A stretch of DNA of 64,000 nucleotides, taken from contig CAXXUZ010000003.1 in assembly GCA_963667605.2 (NCBI GenBank), positions 1,302,001 to 1,366,000 on the forward strand. The letters are read 5' to 3'. The notes under the pieces are model-generated. The model ran no database searches. It was not told where the DNA came from and worked only from the letters and a program-made list of their open reading frames with translations. Below, piece after piece: positions 1 through 9,261 of the stretch; position 1 is the stretch's first letter, and each line of letters opens with the position of its first letter. The DNA is from JADLGL01 sp963667605. Its GTDB lineage: Bacteria; Pseudomonadota; Alphaproteobacteria; Rhizobiales; Kaistiaceae. A program made the position numbers and the translations under genes.

Positions 1-551
1 TTGAGCACCTTGGTGTGGGCGGTCGCTTTGAGGATGCCGAAGCCGGCAAGGCCGACATAAGCGAGCATTAGGAACGACCCCGTCCCCGGGCCGAACAGCC
101 CATCATAGAAGCCGATCAATGGCGGTACGGTCATTAGGAAGGCCGCCGACAGCATCCGCTCTACGCGGTCGGTGTCGCTCAGAGTTGTCTTGAAGGCGAA
201 ATAGGCGGCGATGGCGATTAGCAGGAGAGGAAGCACCGCTTCCAAAATCTCTCCCGGCGCGATACTTGCGACGAGCGCTCCGACGCCGGACCCAATTAGC
301 GCCAGCGACGCGGCGGGAATCTGGCGCCTCGGATCGACGTAGCCCTTGCGGGCGTAAGCGAAGGACGCCGAGCCGGTGCCGAACAGCGCCTGGAGCTTGT
401 TGGTACCGAGAGCCTCAACTGGGCCCAGCCCGGCCAGCAGGAGCGCAGGTACCGTGATGAGCCCGCCACCGCCGGTGATCGAATCGATAAACCCGGCGAC
501 GAAGGCGGCGACCGCGAGCAGCAGAATCGTCTCAAGTGGAAGATCGATCAT
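1..551 (-). CDS. TauE/SafE (TSUP) family membrane permease, partial
   Basis: The reverse strand reads open from an ATG at 551 to the window edge, so the 3' end is missing. The product begins MIDLPLETILLLAVAAFVAG and has the TSUP family signature FIDSITGGGGLITVPAL near residues 20-37, then GTNKLQALFGTGSASFAYARKG, typical of YfcA-like permeases. Several hydrophobic stretches alternate with short polar loops, so it sits in the inner membrane. Members export sulfite, sulfoacetate or other organosulfur anions; the substrate here cannot be told. A second TSUP gene of a different subtype lies at 23568-24311. The family call is firm; the substrate is unknown. Confidence 0.85.
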   Translation of the reverse strand, partial: MIDLPLETILLLAVAAFVAGFIDSITGGGGLITVPALLLAGLGPVEALGTNKLQALFGTGSASFAYARKGYVDPRRQIPAASLALIGSGVGALVASIAPGEILEAVLPLLLIAIAAYFAFKTTLSDTDRVERMLSAAFLMTVPPLIGFYDGLFGPGTGSFLMLAYVGLAGFGILKATAHTKVL

Positions 552-691
552 CCGGTCATGTCATATGACGCGGGACTGGCGCAGGCACGCGGAAATGATT
601 GCCGCCGGAATCGTAAGGACGCAATCAAGTTCGGCGAATTTGTCCCTTACGGAAGACAAACGACCCGTCAGTCAATGAGCTGGATCGGCGT

Positions 692-1327
692 CTAAGCCGT
701 TGCCGGCAACACGACCACACGCGTATCGACCGGCGTCCGGTTGTAGAGATCGATGATGTCTTGGTGCAGCAGACCGATGCACCCGCTCGATACGCCCTGC
801 CCGATGGTCCATTCATAGATGGTCCCATACAACGTACAGAGCGTATAGACGCCGTTCTGGTAAAGGTAGAGTGCTCGCGATCCGAGAGGGTTGTCGAGAC
901 CCGGTTGCATTCCGCCGGCGTACTGCACCAATGTGGGATCGCGTCCGATCTGGTCGCGCGTCGGTGTCTAAATCGGCCACTCGGCCTTGCGCCCGATATA
1001 CGCATCGCCGCTCCAAACAAATCCGGCGCGACCGACATTTGCGCCGTACCGTGTGGCGAGGCCGCCTTCCTCCACACGATAGACGTAAAACGCACTGGGA
1101 TCGACGATGATTGTCCCGGGCGGTTCGATCGTGTTGTAGCGAACAACCTTCCGAAGAAAGTCCGGGTTGACCTTGCTCAGATCAACCGCCGGGATTGGAA
1201 ACCGCTCATTCGGAAGGGCGGCATACATTTGGGCGATCGAGAGACCGTCGCCAAACAGGCCGCCGACGCACCCGGAAAGGCCAATTGCTCCGACGGAGCC
1301 AAGGGAGCCCAATAGGAACGGCCGTCG
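692..1327 (-). pseudogene. L,D-transpeptidase (YkuD/ErfK family), nonsense mutation and lost catalytic His
   Basis: Two open segments in one reading frame are separated by a single TAG at 968-970, where relatives have Trp (context AEWPI*TPTRDQIGRDP). The N-terminal half carries LSGCVGGLFGDGLS, lipobox-like, and upstream in frame a twin-arginine-like NRRPFLLG stretch. The C-terminal half has the YkuD fold with GGMQPGLDNPLGSRALYLYQ and the nucleophile region GVSSGCIGLLHQD. The family motif HGT...SxGCIR reads YGT...SSGCIGL, so the catalytic His is Tyr and the Arg after Cys is Gly. These enzymes make 3-3 peptidoglycan cross-links or anchor lipoproteins in the periplasm. With a stop and two active-site losses the gene is dead. 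Confidence 0.85.
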
Positions 1328-1497
1328 GTTCAGCGGAGGAACCGGGCGGTCGATAGCAAGATCAGTGTCTATGATGTCGGAAGTTCCCCAAGCGATGGTC
1401 CAGGCCGGCTCTTTGCCGTTCGGCGCACATAATATGTCACGAATTTCTGTCCCCTGTACCCAGCCTCAGTCGATTTTGTTTGGTTGTGTGTCCGCGG

Positions 1498-1792
1498 CGG
1501 CACAGTGACGCCTTTGCCGAAATCCTGGATCGCTTTTGTCGACTCGCAATCGAGGTTTTACCGCTACACCGCGCGATCATCGACAAAATGATTGGTGACG
1601 AGGTAATCGCTTCCTTTGCCCGATGGGGAGCCAGAGCTATCGTGCAAACGCGGTAATCGCGGGGTTCGAACTGATGGGTCGATTCCGGGATATATTGCCC
1701 GAAGAAGAAGTGCCACGCCTTGAGTCAGCGGCGTCGCAGTTTCCCGATGCCGAGCAAAGGGTCGTCCAACTACGCGGCGCGAAGACCCGATG
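1498..1792 (+). pseudogene. Class III adenylate/guanylate cyclase catalytic-domain remnant
   Basis: One frame gives FAEILDRFCRLAIEVL then LHRAIIDKMIGDEVIASF, which matches the core of CHD-type cyclases (the D-K-x-I-G-D-E-V-x-A-x-F strand-turn). The frame then runs into TAA near 1656. Sequence in a second frame resumes the family pattern with RANAVIAGFELMGRF and continues to a TGA at about 1792. A frameshift near 1625-1640 separates them. No start, no upstream sensor domain and none of the C-terminal catalytic residues remain. It is a fragment of a cAMP/cGMP-forming enzyme gene, judged from motifs only. Confidence 0.65.
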
Positions 1793-1876
1793 ATTGTCCG
1801 CGTTCTCATAGTCGCAGCAACCTATTTCGGCGCGGTCGCCGCCGTTTGTTGCGGAAGGTTAGTAGAAGCCGTCTGA
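1790..1876 (+). CDS. Possible 28-residue membrane peptide
   Basis: An ATG overlaps the stop of the preceding remnant frame (ATGA), and 28 codons follow, ending in TGA. The product is MIVRVLIVAATYFGAVAAVC followed by CGRLVEAV, a single hydrophobic helix. It may be a short membrane peptide, or the truncated start of a longer membrane protein whose remainder has decayed. It lies among pseudogenes and no clear Shine-Dalgarno was confirmed. Confidence 0.2.
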   Translation: MIVRVLIVAATYFGAVAAVCCGRLVEAV

Positions 1877-2694
1877 AAGGCGCGTTGCCAGGATCGCTAA
1901 CTGGGGGAGCGTCGCCTTGGTCGGCGAGCCGAAACTGGAATTGAGAGATGGTTGCGCCCGTTTAGACAAGTGGTGCGATTGAGGCGCTGCTCGCAAAGGC
2001 GGGGATACCGGGCGCTTCAGCTGCAGTCGTGGATCGTGAGATACTTCTTTGGTCTCAAGGCTTTGGCCTCGCTGATATCGAGACTTCCCGGCCTGCGCGC
2101 GAGTCCACAGTCTATCATTTGTTTTCTGGCACGAAGATTTTCACAGCCGCCGCTGTGCTGCGACTGGTCGAGAACGGCGCTCTGGATTTGGATGCCGAGA
2201 CGACGAGCTATCTGCCAGACCTGCCGCAACTTGATGGCATCAAGCTCCGTGAATTACTCGGCCACTCGTCGGGCTTGAAGGATACCCTCCGTGGCTTCAT
2301 GGCGGTCTATTTCCCGGGCGAAGATCCGCCGACCACTGCGCAAGCGTTGAAGGGCTACAAGCTACAAAGCGGGGGAGGTCCGGGGGGCAAGGCCCAATAC
2401 AGGAACGTCAACTACGCCATACTCGGAGAGTTGGTGAGTCGCGTCTCAGGTCTCGCTTATCCCGATTATGTTCGGCAACACATTCTCGCACCGCTCGCCA
2501 GCGAAGCCGACTTCGAGGCGGTCGGCAAGAGAACCGAAGAAATGGCGACCGGGTATATCGGCCGGTGGGACCCCACCCGGCTGATGCTTCGCCTGGTGAT
2601 GCCGACCGTTTCACGCCGTCTCTACCGGGAACAGACAAAAGGGCTCGTCGCTCTGAATGACTACAATTTGGCTACCCAGGCGATTGGAGGACTA

Positions 2695-3840
2695 GTGGAT
2701 AAAATTTGACGTTTGAATCCCGCGAGGGATTCTCGCCGGGCACGTCGTGTGCGAGTCTGGCGCATGCGGCCAGGAATCATCGTCGATGTGAGTACCGCCG
2801 ACCGTGCTCGTCTCGAAGCGGTCGTTGCGGACCGGAACAGCCGGCAGAAACACGTGTGGCGGGCACGGATCGTCCTTCTGAGCGGGGATGGTCTCGGCAC
2901 GGTCGAGATCATGCGCTGCACCGGCAAGAGCAAGACAGCGGTTTGGCGTTGGCAGGAGCGCTTCATGCACGAGGGTGTCGAGGGGTTGCTGCGGGACAAG
3001 ACGCGACCCTCGCGCGTTCCGCCGCTCGGCCGGGAAATCGCTGACCGCGTCGTCGCGCTGACGCTGAGTGCGCCGCGCCACGAGGCGACACATTGGACGG
3101 CGCCGGCGATGGCCAAGACGGTCGGCATCAGCGTCAGCGCGGTACAGCGCATCTGGCGGGCGCACGGGCTTCAGCCCCACCGGGTCCGGCAGTTCAAGCT
3201 GTCGCGTGACCCGGAGTTCATTCCCAAGCTGCGGGACATCGTCGGCCTTTATGTCGATCCGCCGGCGCACGCCGTTGTCCTGTCGGTTGACGAGAAGAGC
3301 CAGATCCAGGCGCTCGACCGCACCCAACCCGGGCTGCCGATGAAGACGGGACGCGCGGGCACGATGACGCATGACTACAAGCGGCACGGCACGACCACGC
3401 TGTTCGCCGCGCTGAACGTGCTCGAAGGGCGTGTCATCGGCCAGTGCATGCAGCGCCATCGACACCAAGAGTTCATTCGCTTCCTCAACGCCATCGAGGC
3501 CGACGTGCCCGCGGGAAAGCTGGTCCATGTGATCCTCGACAACTACGCCGCCCACAAGCATCCCAAGGTCCGCGGGTGGCTTACGCGCCATCCGCGCTTT
3601 TTCTTCCACTTCACCCCAACATCCTGCTCCTGGCTCAACGCCGTCGAAGGTTTCTTCGCAAAGCTCGCAAAGCAACGTCTCAAGCGCGGCGTCTTCCACT
3701 CGATCGTCGATCTCCAGGCCACCATCAACCGCTTCCTCGAACACACCAACAACGATCCGCAGCCCTTCATCTGGACAAAGGATCCCGACAAAATCATCGC
3801 CGCTGTCAGACGCGGGCATCAAGCGTTAGATTCCATCCAC
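2695..3840 (+). mobile_element. IS630-family insertion sequence, IS870-like, copy 1
   Basis: This 1146-bp element begins GTGGATAAAATTTGACG and ends CGTTAGATTCCATCCAC. The ends are imperfect inverted repeats (GTGGATaaAATttgACG against GTGGATggAATctaACG, with similarity continuing inward). It is flanked by TA at 2693-2694 and 3841-3842, inside a CTAG target. It carries one transposase gene. Copies 2-4 lie at 17204-18349, 29568-30713 and 41870-43015 with only scattered base differences. Flanking gene sequence is continuous across the insertion, so no deletion accompanied it. Confidence 0.95.
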
Positions 3841-3843
3841 TAG
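2764..3843 (+). CDS. IS630-family transposase (copy 1)
   Basis: The DDE transposase has an N-terminal helix-turn-helix (GLGTVEIMRCTGKSKTAVWR), a second DNA-binding segment (AKTVGISVSAVQRIWRAHGL), and the IS630/mariner catalytic triad: D in VLSVDEKSQIQALDR, D in VILDNYAAHKHP and E in SWLNAVEGFFAKLAK. The reading frame is open upstream to a TTG at 2713; ATG 2764 (MRPGIIVDVS) is the more likely start. The stop codon TAG at 3841-3843 lies outside the element and is made by the CTAG target, as described for IS870. This copy differs from copy 2 at Cys/Arg before TGKSK and at GRAG versus GCAG. Confidence 0.93.
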   Translation: MRPGIIVDVSTADRARLEAVVADRNSRQKHVWRARIVLLSGDGLGTVEIMRCTGKSKTAVWRWQERFMHEGVEGLLRDKTRPSRVPPLGREIADRVVALTLSAPRHEATHWTAPAMAKTVGISVSAVQRIWRAHGLQPHRVRQFKLSRDPEFIPKLRDIVGLYVDPPAHAVVLSVDEKSQIQALDRTQPGLPMKTGRAGTMTHDYKRHGTTTLFAALNVLEGRVIGQCMQRHRHQEFIRFLNAIEADVPAGKLVHVILDNYAAHKHPKVRGWLTRHPRFFFHFTPTSCSWLNAVEGFFAKLAKQRLKRGVFHSIVDLQATINRFLEHTNNDPQPFIWTKDPDKIIAAVRRGHQALDSIH

Positions 3844-4212
3844 TTGGCTCAGTCGAAGATTTCGAGCCGTTTGTTCGGTCTCAGCTCGACGGTGGCGCGC
3901 CGCTGCTGTCCGAAGAATCGACACAGCAGATGCAATCCTTGGTCGCGAAAGGACGCGCTGGTTTTGAATCTCGGTTGGGGGTCGGTCTAGGATGGAAGAT
4001 CGGAATGACTAACAATCACCTGTTCCTGAATCATGAGGGAGGTGGTGCCAGCTTCACTAGTGAGATGCGCCTTTATCCCGACGCTGGGATCGGCATCGTG
4101 CTGGCAATGAACCGCTCGTCGATGACGAAGACCATGGGTGTAGCACACTCGATTTGTGAGCTGATACACCGTCACCATCGGTCGGGTTCGTAAGACGAAA
4201 AGGGGCACCAGC

Positions 4213-4889
4213 ATGAAAGCGATTGTCGCCACAAGATACGGACCACCGGAAGTTCTCAAGCTCCAGAAAGTAAACAAACCCGTTCCGAAGGACAGTGAAG
4301 TACTTATAAAGATTCACGCAACAACTGTAACAAAAGGGGACGTAAGAATGCTGGGATTCGACGTGCCGCTCCGGCAATGGATCCCGGCGCGAATATTTTT
4401 GGGTATCAGAAAACCGAAACGCAATATTCCTGGGATCGAGTTATCCGGACAAATAGAATCGGTGGGCAAGGATATCAAGCGATTTACCAAGGGTGATCAA
4501 GTCTTCGCATCCACTGGTTTTGACGGCGCCTATGCTGAATACAGTTGCCAGCCTGAGGATGGTAGCGAAAAATGTTACGACAATAATACCAAGGAGGACT
4601 TGGCCGGAGGTGGTGACAGCTATGACCTTGTTTTTGATGCGGTTAGTAAGAACGTTCTCGTAGCAGGGCGGCACTGAGGAAAGGTGGAATATTCCTATCA
4701 GTAAATGGTTCGGCAACGCTGGAAGCAGAGGATCTGTCATTCCCAAGGAGGCTCATCGAGGCAGGGGAACTGAAAGCGGTCATAGATAGGAGCTTCCCAT
4801 TGGAGTAAGCCGCCGAGGCACACCGATATGTCGAGAACGGGCACAAAAAGGGCAATGTAGTGCTGACGGTGCAACGTAGCAACTAAGCT
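4213..4889 (+). pseudogene. MDR-superfamily NAD(P)H reductase, internally deleted (tandem copy 1)
   Basis: The N-terminal GroES-like domain is clear: MKAIVATRYGPPEVLKLQKV, EVLIKIHATTVTKGDVR and IPGIELSGQIESVGKD. After AYAEYSCQPEDG the whole nucleotide-binding domain is missing and the frame passes directly to SYDLVFDAVSKNVLVAGRH and a stop at 4677. The family's C-terminus can still be read just downstream in another frame: LIEAGELKAVIDRSFPLE, an in-frame TAA, then AAEAHRYVENGHKKGNVVLTV. It therefore has a deletion, a frameshift and a nonsense codon. The intact relative would be a zinc-independent quinone-oxidoreductase-like enzyme. It is homologous to the next gene and both have lower GC than their neighbours. 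Confidence 0.85.
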
Positions 4890-5903
4890 ATGAAAGCGGT
4901 CGTATGGACTGGATCCGGATCCCCCGACGTCCTTCAGCTCCGCGACTTGGCGAAGCCTACGCCGAAAAACAATGAAGTGCTGATCCGCATACACACCACA
5001 ACCGTAACATCGGGTGACTGTGAGATCCGTGGCCTCACAGGCCTTTCGTGGTACTCACTACCCCTCCCAGTATACGTAGGGCTGAGAAGACCATCCAGGA
5101 TAACTATACTCGGAATGGAACTATCCGGCGTCATTGAATTGGTCGGAGATGACGTAAAGCAATTTTCAGAAGGTGACCAAGTCTTTGGCGCCACCGGTTT
5201 TGTCGGTATGGGCACTTGCGCGGAATACATGTGTCTGCCTGAGGAACCCGAAGGCGGGGCGCTGGCCGTGAAGCCGGCGAATATGACCCATGACGAGGCC
5301 GCGGCCGTTCCTGTTGGCGCACCTGAAGTGTTTCGTTTTCTTAGGCAAGCAACTGCTCAAAGCGGAGAGCGAGTACTGATCAATGGTGCCGGTGGAACGG
5401 TTGGGATGTTTGCGGTCCAGCTAGCCAGATACTTTGGGGCCGAAGTGACTGCGGTTTACCGTAAGAACAAATTGGATCTGCTTCGCTCGATCGGCGCTAA
5501 CCAAGTTATCGACTACGCCAGAGACGATTTGACAAAATACTGTGTGAGCTACGATGTAATTATCGACATGGTGGGCAAGACTACGTTCTCCAGTATTGTG
5601 GGGGTGCTAGCCGAAAGTGGACGTTATCTTATTGCCAACCAAACGGTGTCACGGATGTTGCGAGGACGATAGAGCTCGGCAACCGGCCACAAGAAAGTGC
5701 TACGCGGCGTATCACACCCAACGACAGAGGACCTCTGTATTCTCGCGAAATCGTATTGAGGAGGGGAGTGTTAAGCGGTGATCGATAGAAGATATCCCCT
5801 CGAGAAAACTGCGGAGGCTCATAGATATGTTGAACAAGGCGAGAAGACAGGAAATGTAGTGATAGCGGTGGCGGAGCGTGAATTGGCAAGGCCAACAAGT
5901 TAA
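4890..5903 (+). pseudogene. MDR-superfamily NAD(P)H reductase, degraded 3' end (tandem copy 2)
   Basis: The first 260 codons are open and carry both domains: MKAVVWTGSGSPDVLQLRDL, ILGMELSGVIELVGDD, the Rossmann glycine motif in LINGAGGTVGMFAVQLARYF, and YDVIIDMVGKTTF. The frame then stops at 5672. Downstream the family C-terminus is still recognisable but carries two in-frame stops: TEDLCILAKSY*GGEC*, then AVIDRRYPLEKTAEAHRYVE and TGNVVIAV. It starts one base after the end of tandem copy 1, as expected for a tandem duplication. No Zn-binding Cys cluster is present, so it belongs to the quinone reductase side of the superfamily. Inactivation looks fairly recent. Confidence 0.85.
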
Positions 5904-6847
5904 TTGGCGGTAGTTTCGACGGCCTCGCGGATCGCCATCAGGAACGCCCCAGCGACGGGGACGTGACGCGACGACCAGGAGTTGATTGCGTATTCGCCAA
6001 CATTGGCCAGATCGTCCCTATATTGCCCCGCCGCAACGACGCGCTCGACCGCCTCATCCAGCAGCAGTCGATCTTCGGAGGCGGCGGCCCAAATCCCGAT
6101 CAGCACCGGCGTTTCAAGGGTGTCGTTTAACACCGAGCCGCCCGAGGATCGCTGTGCGCCGTCGCAGTCGGAAGTGAAATAGACCAGACGACCGGCCCGG
6201 TTCAGCAGATCGCGGACGGTGCATTCGCTCACCGTTTTGGGGTGCAATGTGCCACCTTCGGGATTGAGAACCAGATAGTCCTGACTGTGGACCACCGAAA
6301 CAACCTTGGTGTTTTCGGCCACGGCTTCGCCCAGACCATCGGCAATCTGGTAGGGCGCCACCGCCATACTGCTATCCAACCGCACCAGCGCCCAATCATT
6401 CACCAGCCTGTCTCCAAGCGTCGGACGCGCCGCTGAATCACAATCGATTCCGATCGCCAGGATTTCGGTCATCATCGCGGTCTCAACCACGCCATTGTTG
6501 GTGATGGTGAACTGGCAGTTGCTCGGTGACGCCTTTTCTTCGCAGATGAACGGATCAATGAAGATGTGACCGGAAAGCGTGACCAGATCCGGTAACGCCG
6601 TCACTTGGCCTGTTGATATGCTGGTGCGCGATCCCCATTCAGGATCTTCCCAATTGCAGGTAACAACACCGGTGGCGGCGTAGCGCGCTTCGGCCTGCGC
6701 CGGGTCGAGATGCTTGACCTCCGCCCATTCGGCAACAGTGTTTCGATCGGGCTCGCCGATCACGGCGGCCCCAGTGGGCAGCGTCTGCACCGCCACCAAT
6801 CCGGCCCACGCCACAAGTCCGAGGATTGGGATATATCGCTTCACCAT
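5900..6847 (-). CDS. Secreted trypsin-like (S1 fold) serine protease
   Basis: The 315-residue product starts with a signal peptide (MVKRYIPILGLVAWAGLVAV then QTLPTGAAV). S1-type positions can be assigned by pattern: His in VTLSGHIFID (the TAAHC position), Asp in LVNDWALVRLD (the DIAL position) and Ser in SSGGSVLND (the GDSGGP position). Cysteines in TCNWEDP, ICEEK, NCQF and ECTV fit disulfides of an exported protein. It would act in the periplasm or outside the cell; the substrate is unknown. The frame is intact, unlike both neighbours, and its 3' end overlaps the end of the degraded reductase on the other strand by four bases. Confidence 0.7.
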   Translation of the reverse strand: MVKRYIPILGLVAWAGLVAVQTLPTGAAVIGEPDRNTVAEWAEVKHLDPAQAEARYAATGVVTCNWEDPEWGSRTSISTGQVTALPDLVTLSGHIFIDPFICEEKASPSNCQFTITNNGVVETAMMTEILAIGIDCDSAARPTLGDRLVNDWALVRLDSSMAVAPYQIADGLGEAVAENTKVVSVVHSQDYLVLNPEGGTLHPKTVSECTVRDLLNRAGRLVYFTSDCDGAQRSSGGSVLNDTLETPVLIGIWAAASEDRLLLDEAVERVVAAGQYRDDLANVGEYAINSWSSRHVPVAGAFLMAIREAVETTAN

Positions 6848-6982
6848 CGCTTCATTTGCACCGGCGAGTCGATCTTTCTAATCCGGGTTGAACCCGCCCG
6901 GCAGCATCGCATCCGTCCAGATTGCACCATCGACAACAGCGCGCGCGCCAGGATAGCGAATGTCAATCGCGACATCGAAAAA

Positions 6983-7570
6983 TCAGCCGGTGAGGTCGGT
7001 GTCCCTGAGATCGGCGCGCAACAAATCGGCCGCCCTGACGTCCGCATCGACAAGCATCGCATTTGGGAGATTGGCGCGATGCATTTGCGCTTGATTGAAG
7101 ATGGCGCCAGTGAAATTGGAGCGCGTCATCTGAGCATCGTTGACCGCGATCCTCTTAGACTTAGATCGGCGCCAGTGAAATTAGCGTCATTGAACTGAGC
7201 ATTGATGAAATCGGTCGTAATCGCCACCGCGTCAACGACTGTCGCTCGCGCGATTGTGACTTCGCCCGGCAAATGCGCGGGAGGAATTCATGCCCGTGGC
7301 CCAGAGTTCCAACTCGTTGTCATATTCGAAATAGACCTCGCGAAACCCGGTCTCGGGCTCAGCGCGACAACGATCGAACTCGGTCCAGGCGGACAGGAGA
7401 ATCGACGGCGGCCACCATTGGTGCCGCGAGCGAAGACGGCATACCCGTCGATCGGCAGTTCGACCGCATGAACGCCGATCTGGAGGTGAGCTGCGATCGG
7501 CACCACGGAAGGCCGCCACCGACCCGCGCGCCAAACATCGGTCATATCGACGCTGGCCGGCGGAGGGCAT
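6983..7570 (-). pseudogene. Pentapeptide-repeat protein, frameshifted
   Basis: Read on the reverse strand, runs of the A(D/N)LxX pattern appear in two frames: FINAQFNDANFTGADLS, then after a frameshift near 7155 VNDAQMTRSNFTGAIFNQAQ, MHRANLPNAMLVDADV and RAADLLRADLRDTDLTG before a TGA at 6983-6985. The upstream segment changes frame at least once more: VHAVELPIDGYAVFARGTNG in one frame and EFDRCRAEPETGFREVYFEY in another. An in-frame TGA sits before IPPAHLPGEVTIARATVV. Pentapeptide repeats fold as a right-handed beta-helix. The role of the intact ancestor is unknown. Confidence 0.7.
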
Positions 7571-7614
7571 TCTTCGTCCCGGGAACGGCTGATAGCATCG
7601 TTGGGTGGGGCAGC

Positions 7615-9054
7615 TCAGTTGGTTGTGACGAAAGCGTCGATACCGACCGCGATCAGGCTCTGCATCAAATTGTCGGCCTCGGCCCTCCCTGGCAACGGGC
7701 CGAATTGGACCCGGTAGAAAATCCCTTGCGGCAGGTCCGCCCGCTGAATCACCGCCGGCTGCGTGGCAAGAATATCCGGGGCACGAGCTTTATATTCGGC
7801 AAGCTGGTTCTGTGCCGCTTGCTCGCTTCCCTGGGCCGACACTTGAACGTAAAAGCCTGGCGCTATGGCGCCGCCAGCGATCGGTGGATCATCCAAGGCC
7901 GCGACTTCCGCCGGCGGCGCGGCCTCTGCCTCGGGTGCCTGGACCGGCACCGCCGCGACCTCCTGAGGAGGGACCGCCGCTTCGGCGGGTACAGCAGGCA
8001 CAGCCAGGGCCGGATCGGCCAGCGGCGGGTCCGCTGGATCGAGGATCCTTCCGTCGGCCAGAACCGTCACGACGCGAACCAGGCGCGAAAGCTCGTCCGG
8101 CGGCACCCCGGCGGCCACCTCTCCATCGATCTGAGGCGCCGCCTCCAGTTCAGCTAGTCGCACGGCATCAGCCGCCGGCTCCTCAGCCGCGACCGGGTCG
8201 TTGGCGCCAGGATCGTTCGCGGCAACGATCGCTGGCGCATCGGGGTCGCTGCCACCTTGCGTCGCTAGAATTGCCGCCGAGCCAATCGTGATCAGCGCGA
8301 TGACGCCGACCACCGAATAAAAGCGTGGACCGCGCCGCGGCGGCGGATCGCCGGCAGTGTCGTCGGACCCCGCATCGAGCCGATGATCGCGGTGCCGGCG
8401 CGGCTGCGGCGTGGCCGCTTCATCGCGATCGCCGGCGCCGGACAGCTGCGTTTCCGATGCCATTAGATCCGCCGGCTCGATGATCGGAGGGAAGAGACCG
8501 GCGCCGAAAGGTGGCTCCTCCTTGTTCGTATCAAAGGATTGACGATCGAGATCGCCTTCCTCGGCGATCGGCGCCTCCCGGCCCGCCTCGGCGGGTCCGA
8601 AATCGGGCGGCGCCGTTTGAGGATCGTCGGCACCATTTGAGTCATCGAACGCTCCCGCCGAGAGCTCTGGGGCTACGGCGCCCTGTCCCGAGTGGCCGGC
8701 GGAGTGACTGTCATCCCCCGAGCGCGGATCCTCTTGGGTTTCGAATTGGGCGGGCGGATCGACCGGCGCGTCCTCCACTGCGTCAGAGAGCGGCGCATCA
8801 CCATCCTGGCCACCGTCATTCATGGCAGCGATTGTCGCCTGGAGGTCGCTGATAAGTTCAGCCTCGATGTCGCGCGCGAGGTCGGCCTCCGTGAGTCGGT
8901 TGTCCTCTTCGAAGACAGCTCGGCGCCGTTCGTCCGAGCCCGTTCGCCCAGAGACAATCCTGGCCAATTCTACCAGTGGATCGTCTTCGACTGGATCGGG
9001 CCCACTGCCGACATTTGGGCGAACCTTGGCGGTGATGGGACTTCGCTCATCCAT
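7615..9054 (-). CDS. SPOR-domain membrane protein
   Basis: The start is placed at ATG 9054 (MDERSPITAKVR) because the 25 upstream in-frame residues look non-coding. Layout: a long acidic, low-complexity cytoplasmic part (about residues 1-265), one transmembrane helix (FYSVVGVIALITIGSAAILA), a Pro/Ala/Glu-rich periplasmic linker, and a C-terminal SPOR domain with YVQVSAQGSEQAAQNQLAEY, IFYRVQFGPLPGRAEADNLM and GIDAFVTTN. SPOR domains bind denuded peptidoglycan glycan strands at septa. In many alphaproteobacteria such proteins are encoded near argS/dgt; here the neighbourhood is rearranged. It is monocistronic and intact. Confidence 0.88.
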   Translation of the reverse strand: MDERSPITAKVRPNVGSGPDPVEDDPLVELARIVSGRTGSDERRRAVFEEDNRLTEADLARDIEAELISDLQATIAAMNDGGQDGDAPLSDAVEDAPVDPPAQFETQEDPRSGDDSHSAGHSGQGAVAPELSAGAFDDSNGADDPQTAPPDFGPAEAGREAPIAEEGDLDRQSFDTNKEEPPFGAGLFPPIIEPADLMASETQLSGAGDRDEAATPQPRRHRDHRLDAGSDDTAGDPPPRRGPRFYSVVGVIALITIGSAAILATQGGSDPDAPAIVAANDPGANDPVAAEEPAADAVRLAELEAAPQIDGEVAAGVPPDELSRLVRVVTVLADGRILDPADPPLADPALAVPAVPAEAAVPPQEVAAVPVQAPEAEAAPPAEVAALDDPPIAGGAIAPGFYVQVSAQGSEQAAQNQLAEYKARAPDILATQPAVIQRADLPQGIFYRVQFGPLPGRAEADNLMQSLIAVGIDAFVTTN

Positions 9055-9261
9055 TGCGATGTTGAAGCCGATGCTCCGTGCCGTGGGGCCTCTCGCCCAT
9101 TTGTTGCCGCTGATACTACCGCATTTCATCAGCCACTTGAACCGGCAAACCCTTAGCCTTCAACCAGCGGCCGGGTTGAGGCAGAATGGGCCGGTGACGC
9201 GAGCGTCGCTACAAGCGCGCCGATCGGCCCGGCAACTATCGACCGGTCTCCACCCAAGGCG

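Larger units (their letters stand above)
1966..4193 (+). pseudogene. Beta-lactamase-family serine hydrolase split by IS630 copy 1
   Basis: The 5' part (1966-2694) reads IEALLAKAGIPGASAAVVD, then YHLFSGTKIFTAAAVLRLVE with the S-x-x-K nucleophile (SGTK), LLGHSSGLKDTL, and the Y-x-N motif in QYRNVNYAILGELV. The 3' part (3843-4193) continues as VEDFEPFVRSQLDGGAPLLS and WKIGMTNNHLFLNHEGGGAS to a TAA-terminated end. Removing the element and one target copy rejoins the frame exactly as GGLVGSVED. The fold is that of class C beta-lactamases, penicillin-binding proteins and esterases. No normal start codon is seen before GTG 2029: the frame opens after a TAG at 1963-1965, so the 5' end may be damaged too. 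The substrate is unknown. Confidence 0.88.

Noticed and set aside
2692..3822. A 376-codon open frame antisense to the IS630 transposase, present at all four copies
   Set aside because: It mirrors the real transposase in GC-rich DNA, has no protein pattern, and its residues change wherever the transposase codons change silently.
7273..8157. A 294-codon plus-strand frame over the SPOR and pentapeptide genes
   Set aside because: Basic low-complexity translation, antisense to the well-supported SPOR protein.
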